A stretch of DNA of 61,973 bases from Clostridiales bacterium (GTDB lineage: Bacteria > Bacillota > Clostridia > Christensenellales > Aristaeellaceae): NCBI GenBank assembly GCA_015056155.1, contig SVGU01000005.1:1-61973 (forward strand). The letters are read 5' to 3'. Below are positions 10,101 to 19,100 of this stretch, piece after piece. The notes below the pieces were generated by a model that did not search any database, had not been told where the DNA came from, and saw only the letters and a program-made list of their open reading frames with translations. Each line of letters begins with the position of its first letter. Within the stretch, counting starts at the first letter, position 1. The translations under genes were made by a program, and so were the position numbers.

Positions 10101-13100
10101 ATAGGGGGATGCGGTATCGTTATCTGCGCCGGTGTCGAAGGTGATCGGGATAGTCAGGCCGCCGTTGGTCTTGTAGACCACGCTCTGCGGAGGCTGATTG
10201 GAGGTGGGATGCCAGGTCCAGTCGGTGGACCAGACGGCGTTCCACTTCACCTGCGCGCCCTTGCGGAAGGTCTTGGTGACGCTGGAGAGCAGTGCCTCCT
10301 CGCTGACCGTCTGTCCGTCAGAGCCGGTGTACTGGTTCATCACGACGACGCGGAAGGTGACGTCCACGAATTCCGTCTCGCCGGTGCCGACGTCGATGGC
10401 GCTGGCCGGGATCTCCTTGCGGTACAGATCAAAGCTGATGCTGTCCTTGCGGTTCTCCGTGTTCCAGGCCTTCTGCACGTTCAGCTTGGCACGTTCATGG
10501 TTGATGACGCGCAGGTTGCCGTCGTGATCCAGAGAAGCATCCTGCGGGTTGACCACCGTGGTCGTGCCGTCGTCGTTGGAGTAAGTGACCGTGTAATCCT
10601 CGGAGATGTTCTGCTCCTCAACGAAGTAGTGGAAGTCGCCCTCGTAGTTCTGGCCGTCCTTCTGGAAGGCGCCGTAGTCAGGCAGGTTACCCACCGTCTG
10701 GTAGGTAGCGGTGTCATCCACCTTGAAGGTGAGTGCAGTCACATAGGTCGGATCAACGATCTTCTGACCGTCTTCGGTCAGGATGTAGCGGTAGAGGTTG
10801 ATCGTGACATCCTTGGCGTCAGAGCCGCGGCTCCAGCGCTTCATGATGTTCAGCTTGATCTCCTTCTGCTGCAGCTGGTTGGTAACGGTGACCACCTGCT
10901 GATCCTGCAGGTTGGAGGTGCGGTTTCCGCCGCTGCCGGCCGGATCGTAGGTGACGACGTAGTCGTTCATGCCATTGGAGGAGTTCTCCTGGATGTAGTA
11001 CTCGTACGCCTTGCCGTTCAGATCCGTCCTGGGCAGGTTCTTGAACGACCCCTGCCAGCCGTTCTCGCTGGGCAGGTAGATGGTGTCGATGACCTCGTCG
11101 ATGTAGGTCACGGAGCCATCCTCATTGTTCAGCACGCCGGTACCCACGCGCATCAGGTTGAACGCGATGGATACGCCCGTGGGGGCCGTTTCCATGACGT
11201 TGCCGGACTTGTCCTTCCAGACCTTGACCAGGCTGAAGGAGACTTCCTGCTGCGTGTTGGTGACGGTGATGGTGCCCTCATTCTTACCATCGAAGCGCAC
11301 ACCATCGGTGCTGTTGGAGTAGCTGACGTCGAAGCCTTCGGGCACCTGCTCCTTGAAGAAGTAGGTGACAGGGGCATCGGCCTTGCCAGCGGTCAGATCC
11401 TCAACGGTCTTCTTCCACTGGTAGCTGCCGTCCGCCTGCTGGACAGGCAGGACCACGTCGAACAGCTTGATCTCCGTGCCGTCCACCTTGCGGCAGTAGA
11501 GCTCCATCGTGACGGTCCGGTCATTGGGCATGGTCAGCGTGTTGCCGTTGACGTCCTTCCAGACCTTTTCGATGGTGATCTCCGTGAGGCGGTTGGTGAC
11601 GTTGAAGCTGGTACCCGCCGGACCCTCCTGCGGTGCGTAGGCCGCAGATTCGACCAGCGTGTACTGACCGTTGTTCTTCAGGAACTCCACGATCTTGTAG
11701 GTTCCCTCAGCGTCAAGGCCGTTGATCGTCAGCGCCCAGCCCGCATCCTTCGTCACGGGGATGTAGCCGTCCACCGGCGTCACGCCGTTGGTCTCGCTGT
11801 TCAGGGTGGCCGTGATGTCCGTGCCGTCCTTGTACAGCTTGAAGTACGCCTCCGTGTAGCCCTTGGGCTCAACAGGCTTGTTCTGGGCGTCCGTCCAGAT
11901 CTTGTTGATCTTGATGTAGGTGATCTCGGTTTCGTCGCGCATGTTACGGACGATGATCTCACCCTCGTTGCTGGTGTAGTTGCCGATGTACTCGGTGGTG
12001 TAGCCCTCGACAGCAATTTCCTTGACGTAGTAGTGGTACGCCTCACCGGAAAGGCTGGCCGCGGGCAGCGCCTTAAAGATCTGCTCCCAGTTGCAGCCGG
12101 CATTCAGGGTGAAGGTCGTCACCAGCTCGTCCACGGAGGTGCCGGGGTCGACCGTCGGGTCGTAGGCCCTGTCTTCCGTATCCAGCGGGGAAATCTGCTG
12201 CACCGTGGTGCGCCACAGCTCCAAGGTGACGTTCGCACCGGCGGGAGCGCCGACCGGGTTGCCTTCGAGGTCCGTCCACTCCTTGGTGACCTTCATCTCG
12301 GAGGGCAGCTCGTTGGTGATGGTCATTTCGCCGTCGTTGGGGATGGAGCCGTCAGTGGTGCTGTACACCGGGATGTAGCCGGACTCCGCGACCGGTACGC
12401 CGTTGACCAGCGTCTCAGTCACGCGGTACTGGTAGCCGTTGCCCTCAGCGTCCGCGTCGTCCAGGTTCTCCCAGGTGTATGCCCACTGGTTCGCAGCGGA
12501 CAGCACCTGCGTGACGGGCGTGTGCGTCGTATCCAGGATGTAGCCATCCTGCGTCAGCACGTAACGGTCCAGCTGCACCGTGACCTCGCAGTTGGTGTGG
12601 TCATGACCCTCCGTACTCTCGAACTCCTTGTACACGGTGACGCTCACCTTGTGGCGTTCGGAGTTGATGACGGTAACGGTCGCGTCGATGAGCTCCTCAT
12701 TGAGCACCTCCACGCCGGCCGCATTGACCGCAACGATCTGTGTGATGAAGCTGGGATCCTTGGTGACCTCCTCAATACGGTAGGAATACAGCGAGGTGAC
12801 GTTGCCGTCCTTGTCCCACGTGCCGTAGGGCAGATCGCGGAAGTAGAAGGTCCAGTCGGTCGCCGCGTTCAGAACCGTCGTCGGGAAGCCCTTGTAGGGG
12901 TACACGATCTCGCGGCCGGTCAGCTCGTCCTTCTGGTACAGACGGACCTCAACGGAATCCAGCAGCGGATCGATCACGTCGCCGTTCGCATCCTGCCAGA
13001 GCTTGATGACCTTGACGTCAGTCGTCTCCGTGCGGGATTCGTCGTAGGTGTTGACCGCCTCGAAGCTGCCCGAGATGTCGCTGGAGCCACCGGTGATGGT

Positions 13101-16100
13101 GGAAGCGAAGCCGTTCGGGACATCCTCGACGACGTAGTACTTGTAGTGCACCTCGTTGCCGTTGGCGTCGGTACCGATAAGGTCCAGGTTCTCCCACAGA
13201 CCAGCCCAGTTGCCCGCCTCGGTCAACGTCATGGTGTTGGTGTAGTTACGGTCGCGGTAGGGGTCGAGATCGGCAGAGAAGTCGCCGTCGTCCAGGGTCC
13301 CCTCGCCCGTATTGGCAGTGACGGTCACGTTGGAGAACACGGGAATGTCGTAGTTCCAACCGCTACCGAACAGGGAGCCGTCCCAGCCGCTCTGGAAGAT
13401 ACCGTCCAGATTGACAGACTCGGTGATCTCCATCTCGTAGTGCCAGGTCACGTAGTTGCCGTCGCGCGTGTGCGTGATGGTCGAACTGTCAGGCATGTTC
13501 CTGAACACAGGAGCGGAGTTGCCCCAGCCATACTCGGTAAACTGGCTGTTGATCTTCAGATCGAAGCTGACCGTGGAGCCCGCATAGCACAGGACGCTGA
13601 AAGAAGGAACGATATCGCTCGTATTCGCGGTCTTCAGGTCGCCCTTGACGCTCACGATGGTGGAGGACAGGCCGTGGTTGTACTCGGGGTGAGCCTCCCA
13701 CACGTCCGTCGGGATCGCATAGCGCTTGAGGTGGACCGTCAGAGAATCGGGAATGAGGCTGTCGTCCTCCACATCCCAGATCTTGGTCACAGCGACCTCA
13801 GTGGTCTTGCGGATGTTGTCGACTTCCACCGCGCCGGGGTTGGTCACCAGCTCGCGGGGATCGTAGGTCGCGACCCACTTGTCCGGGAGGCTGGAGGTGG
13901 AAACCGTCGCGTTCGCCCAGTAGAAGTAGATCGGCTCCGCATTCGGATCGAGGATGTAGCCCATGGCAGGCTGCGTTTCCACGATCTTGTAGGCGGTGTT
14001 CTCCTTGTACTGAACGTCTTCCTCAGACTGCTGCCACTGGACCATCAGGTTACCGTTGCCGTCGGTGACGTAGTTGGCCAGCTGGAACCATTCGTTGGTC
14101 TCGCTGCTGTACTCGTACACCGTGAAGACGGCGCCTTCGATCAGCTTGGCGTGGTTGCTCGCGTCGAACTTGACGATGGACAGGGAACGCTCGGTCGAAA
14201 CGATACCGCCTGCGTTGTACTCCTCCCACTTGTCCGTCCAGTCCGTGCTCTCCTGCTGCTCATCGTAGCCGGTGATGCAAACCGTGTTGGTCAGCCGTAG
14301 CTCGTTGTCCCAGCCGGGCACGTACTTCATGCTGACGCGGTAGTCATACTCCAGGATCAGCGCACGCTCGTCCGGCACGGTCAGAACCATCGTACAGTCA
14401 GACTGCTGCCAGTTGTTCTCGTAGACGTTGCTGGAGTAGGACATCGTCCAGTCAGAGTACGGGACCTGCTGACCCTTGATCAGCTTGCCGTTTTCGTCGC
14501 GCAGCGGATTACCGTTGGCGTCATAGTCGGCGTAGAAGAGCTTGACCGAGGACTTGATCAGCGCCAGCTGACGGTCGTAGTTGTCCGGGTCCTTGACGTA
14601 GGTCAGCTTGTCCGTCACGGTCAGCATGTTCTTGGAGGGATCCAGGTCAGCCGCCGTGGGGTTCAGGTCGACAGAGTAGCTCAGCAGGTTCATGGAAGGC
14701 GTCCACTTGTGGTCCTTGCCCACCGTTTCCTTGATGGGCTTCTCCTTCTCGACCGTGACCGTCTGGCCCTGGCTGTCGCTGTCGTACTCGCCTTCCTCGG
14801 TGTTGACGGTGACATTGTTGACCAGCTTGCCCAGTTCAACCTTGTACTCGCCATTCTCCGTGTCGGGCATCAGATCGTCGTTGACCTTACAGTTGTAAAG
14901 CACCTCATACGTCTTGCCCTCGCCGTACACATCGCTGGTCTGGCCGTCATCGGAAGGCTGAACCTTGATGGTGACCACGCGGGTATTGACGTTGTAGGTA
15001 CCGGAGTACTTCAGGCCCTTGTCGTTGCCGCCGATGGAGAAGCTCAGCGTGCAGTTGCCGCTGCTGTCCGCCGTGGTGGCGTCGTAGGTGGCCGTCGTCT
15101 CAGTGTAGCGGCCAATCTTTGCATTGACCAGCTCCACGCCTTCAGGCAGGGTATCAACGATCTCCAGGTAATCGTAGGTCGCGTTCTGCGTGACCTTGAC
15201 GCGCCAGGACAGTTCGCCGGTCTGGTTGTTGACGGTCGTATCCTGACTCTGGTTGTTGCCATCGGTCTTGGTGACCTTGGCAGTGCCCTTGACGGTGACA
15301 TTGTAGGAATGCTCGTCGTCGCCGTAGTTGCCTTCGTTGGTAGCAACGTTGACATTATTGGTGATGCGGCCGATCGACTCCGTCTCGCCTTCGTCAAGGT
15401 CCTTCATGTACTCATCCTTCAGCTCCGCGAACACGCGCAGCTTGAAGGTCTTGCCCTCGCCGAAGAGCGCGCGATCCAGCATGCCGGAATCCGCACCGGG
15501 TGCCGGCTCCACCTTCAGCACGATGGCGCCGGTAGAGGGCGTGTAGGTGCCGCTGATGCGCACGCCCTGCTCATGGTAGTCGTAGTTGTTGACCACGAGG
15601 TTGATGGGCGTGGAGGAGTTCTCGGCGAACTCCGTGTTCTCCAGCGCAATGGTGGTGCTGCCGTACTGGCCGAACTTGAGGTAAGCCAGCTTGGTTTCCG
15701 GCGGCAGGGTATCAGTGATGGTGATGTAGTTGTAGGTCTTGTCCTGGGTCACATTGACGTGCCACTCCACGATACCGGTAGTGGTCTCGATGTTCGCCTC
15801 GTCATTGCTGTCCCAGTAGTTCAGCTTGTCGACCTTGATGATCTCCGTCTGGGTGTAGGTGTGGTTCGCGCCGGTGTTGCTGTGGCCCACGCCCCAGCCG
15901 TTGGAGTAGGTCGCCGTGCCGTTCAGGCCGCTGACATCCGCCGTGGACTGGTAGGTGATCTCGATCGTCTGACCCTTGTAGTCCGCAGGCAGCTTGTCCT
16001 TGGCGATGGTGTAGGTGAACTCGGTGAACTGGTAGTCCGCATAGGCAGAGGGATTCGCCGCAAGATCTGCCGCACTGACGGTGACGGTGTTGCCGTCCGC

Positions 16101-19100
16101 ATCCTTGGCGGTCAGGGTCATCGCGCCGCCCGCACCCTCGGAGAACCAGCGCTGGTAACGGATGCTGTCATACAGATCCATGACCTGATCGGCGGACATG
16201 TAGTGGTTTTCACCGCTGATGGTGTCCTTGATGACCAGATCCTCCGTCAGACCGGCGTCAAAGACGGTGAAGCCGCTCTTCCAGTCGATGATGCGGTCGG
16301 TGCCCTCGTTCGTCGCGCCGGTGTTCTGCTTGTAGACGCGCAGATCACGCTTGACGTAGGCGCCGCCCTGTTCCTTCGACTCATCGTCGTCCGTCTTCAG
16401 CGTGACATCGTTGGTTTCGGTGTACTCGCTGCTGGACTTGGTGGGCGTGGTGTAGTACTCGACGACGTACTTGTTGCGGTTGACTTCCTTGCCGTCTTCC
16501 ATGGAGGTTCCGAAGAACTCGATGGAGGACACCTTGCCGTCGGCGGTGTTGATCTGGAAGCCGTTGCCCTCGGACAGCACATTGCCGCTGGCGTCCTTGA
16601 CGACGATGGTCGACAGATCCGCCTCGGAAATGGTGGTGAACATCTGGTCCGTCAGGACGGCGCCGTTGATGTCCTGATAGCTGCCGTTGACGGTGATGGT
16701 CCACTTGATCTTGTCCGTCTTCTGGTCGTAGGAACCGACCTTGGACAGGGAATCAACGTAGATACCGACGTTGGAGGAGGCGCTGGCCTCGACCTTGTTT
16801 TCAGCACCGCTCTCAGACTTTACGTGAACGGTGTTGGTGCCGTTGCCGTTGAAGTCCAGACCCACGTCCTCGAGGTTGATCTCGTAGGTGATCTCGTAGG
16901 TGAAGCGCTTGCCGTCGCCGGGATCGTTGATCTTGGGCAGGTGCATATCCAGCTTGATATCCCCTGCCGGGCCCTGATTCTGCTTGTAGGAAGCGGTGGT
17001 GGAGGTCACCTCGGCCGGGCCGCCGGAGACGACGGACACGTTGGTCTCGTTGCCGTCCTTGTTCCAGCTGTTGCCGTTCCAGGTGGAGGTGTAGCTCTTG
17101 ACAACGGGCGTGCCGAAGCTTTCGACCTCGATACCGTTGAAGATCAGCTTGTCGTCCACCTTCACGTGGCTGGGCGTACCCTTGTCGGAATGCACCAGCA
17201 CGGTGTAGACGAGCTTGTTGCCCTCGCGGACATAGGAGCCGCGCTTTTCCGTTGCGATGTTCGCAGTCGCGGTCTCGTTGTCGGGGTACTCGATCTCCTT
17301 GGGCGGGATCTCCAGCACGTCCTCCTGGGTGAACTCGATCCGGATGCTGCCGTCATCCTGCGCAGCCTCGCTGCCGATGGAACAGCCGAAGGAGATGTTA
17401 CCCTGGGAATAGGGCGTCTGATTGATCGGCCAGCCGGGCATGGAGTAGCCCGCATTCGCCGTGCGGACATAATCGTCAGAGAATTCGATGTCCAGGTACA
17501 GGCGTCCGTCTTCCGTCTTCTTGATATAGAAGGTACCTTCGATGGTCTTGCCGTCCGGGCTTGTAATGGCGAACGGCTTGTCGATCATCGAATCGGTGAC
17601 CTTGATCTCGCTGGGCAGCAGATACGTGAACTCCTGCTGACCGGGCACGCGGACCCAGTACCAGCCGTTCCAGTAGGAATAGCCGCGCAGCACGTAGTTC
17701 GGGATGGCGAAGTCGATCTGCAGCGTCGTCGTGAAGGAGTCGCTTTCGGGATCGTAAATGACATCGGTGCCATTCTTGATGCTAACGCCGTCTGCCGTAT
17801 TCCACTTACTGTCAGCAATGTAGGGTGCGAAGCTGTTGTTGACCTCTTCAGCGGTCACCTTGCTCTCCGCGTTCAGATCGCAGGCGATCACATGACGATG
17901 CTCCTCGATGCCACAGACGACCTCGCCCGCTTCATCATAGCACGCATCGGTGTGATAATGCTCTTCAATGCCGCACGCGCACTGGCAATCCAGCGTGTGC
18001 TCATGCTCATTCTCGTAACCGCAGACCAGCGCGCCACTCTCGTCGTAGCAGGCGTCGTCATGCAGGTGCTCCGCCAGGCCGCAGCTGTAAGCGGGCGCAA
18101 CCACGTCCAGCGAAGGCACCTGAACCAGACCGCCAGTCGGTTTCTGAGTGGGCTCCGCCGTGGGTTCGACCGTAACTTCAGCGGTGGGCTCCGCAGTGGG
18201 TTCGGCTGTCACTTCTGCGGTGGGCTCAGCGGTGGGCTCCGCCGTCACTTCGGCGGTGGGTTCCGCGGTGGGCTCCGCCGTCACTTCTGCAGTGGGCTCG
18301 GCCGTCACTTCGGCGGTGGGTTCCGCGGTGGGATCAGCAGTCACTTCAGTGGTGGGTTCAGCCGTGGGCTCCGCCGTCACTTCAGCGGTGGGTACCGCGG
18401 TAGGCTCGGCCGTCACTTCGGCGGTGGGTTCCGCGGTGGGCTCCGCCGTCACTTCGGCGGTAGGCTCCGCAGTGGGCTCGGCCGTCACTTCGGCGGTGGG
18501 TTCCGCGGTGGGCTCGGCCGTAACTTCTGCGGTGGGCTCAGCCGTGGGCTCGGCCGTAACTTCAGCGGTGGGTTCCGTGGTGGGCTCGGCCGTCACTTCG
18601 GCGGTGGGCTCAGCCGTGGGCTCGGCCGTAACTTCTGCGGTGGGCTCAGCCGTGGGCTCGGCCGTCACTTCTGCGGTGGGTTCCGCAGTGGGCTCGGTCG
18701 TCACTTCAGTGGTGGGTTCCGCAGTGGGCTCCGCAGTCACTTCGGCAGTGGGTTCAACCGTGGGTTCGGCCGTCACTTCGGTAGTGGGTTCCGCAGTGGG
18801 CTCGGCCGTAACTTCGGCGGTAGGCTCCGCAGTGGGCTCGGCCGTCACTTCGGCGGTGGGTTCAGCCGTAGGCTCAACAGTCACTTCAATGGTGGGTTCG
18901 GCCGTCACTTCGGCGGTGGGTTCCGCGGTGGGCTCGGCCGTCACTTCAGCAGTGGGTTCCGCAGTGGGCTCGGCCGTAACTTCAGCGGTGGGTTCCACAG
19001 TGGGCTCGGCCGTCACTTCAGCAGTGGGTTCCGCAGTGGGCTCAGCAGTCACTTCAGCGGTGGGTTCCGCAGTGGGCTCCGCCGTCACTTCGGCGGTGGG

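Noticed and set aside
4131-14300. A 3,389-codon open frame antisense to the giant adhesin, and a 1,885-codon one at 14709-20366
   Set aside because: They mirror the sense gene's GC-rich third codon positions, have no signal, domain or ribosome site, and encode low-complexity Val/Arg/Gly/Leu sequence. The sense frame has clear Cna-B domains and anchors.
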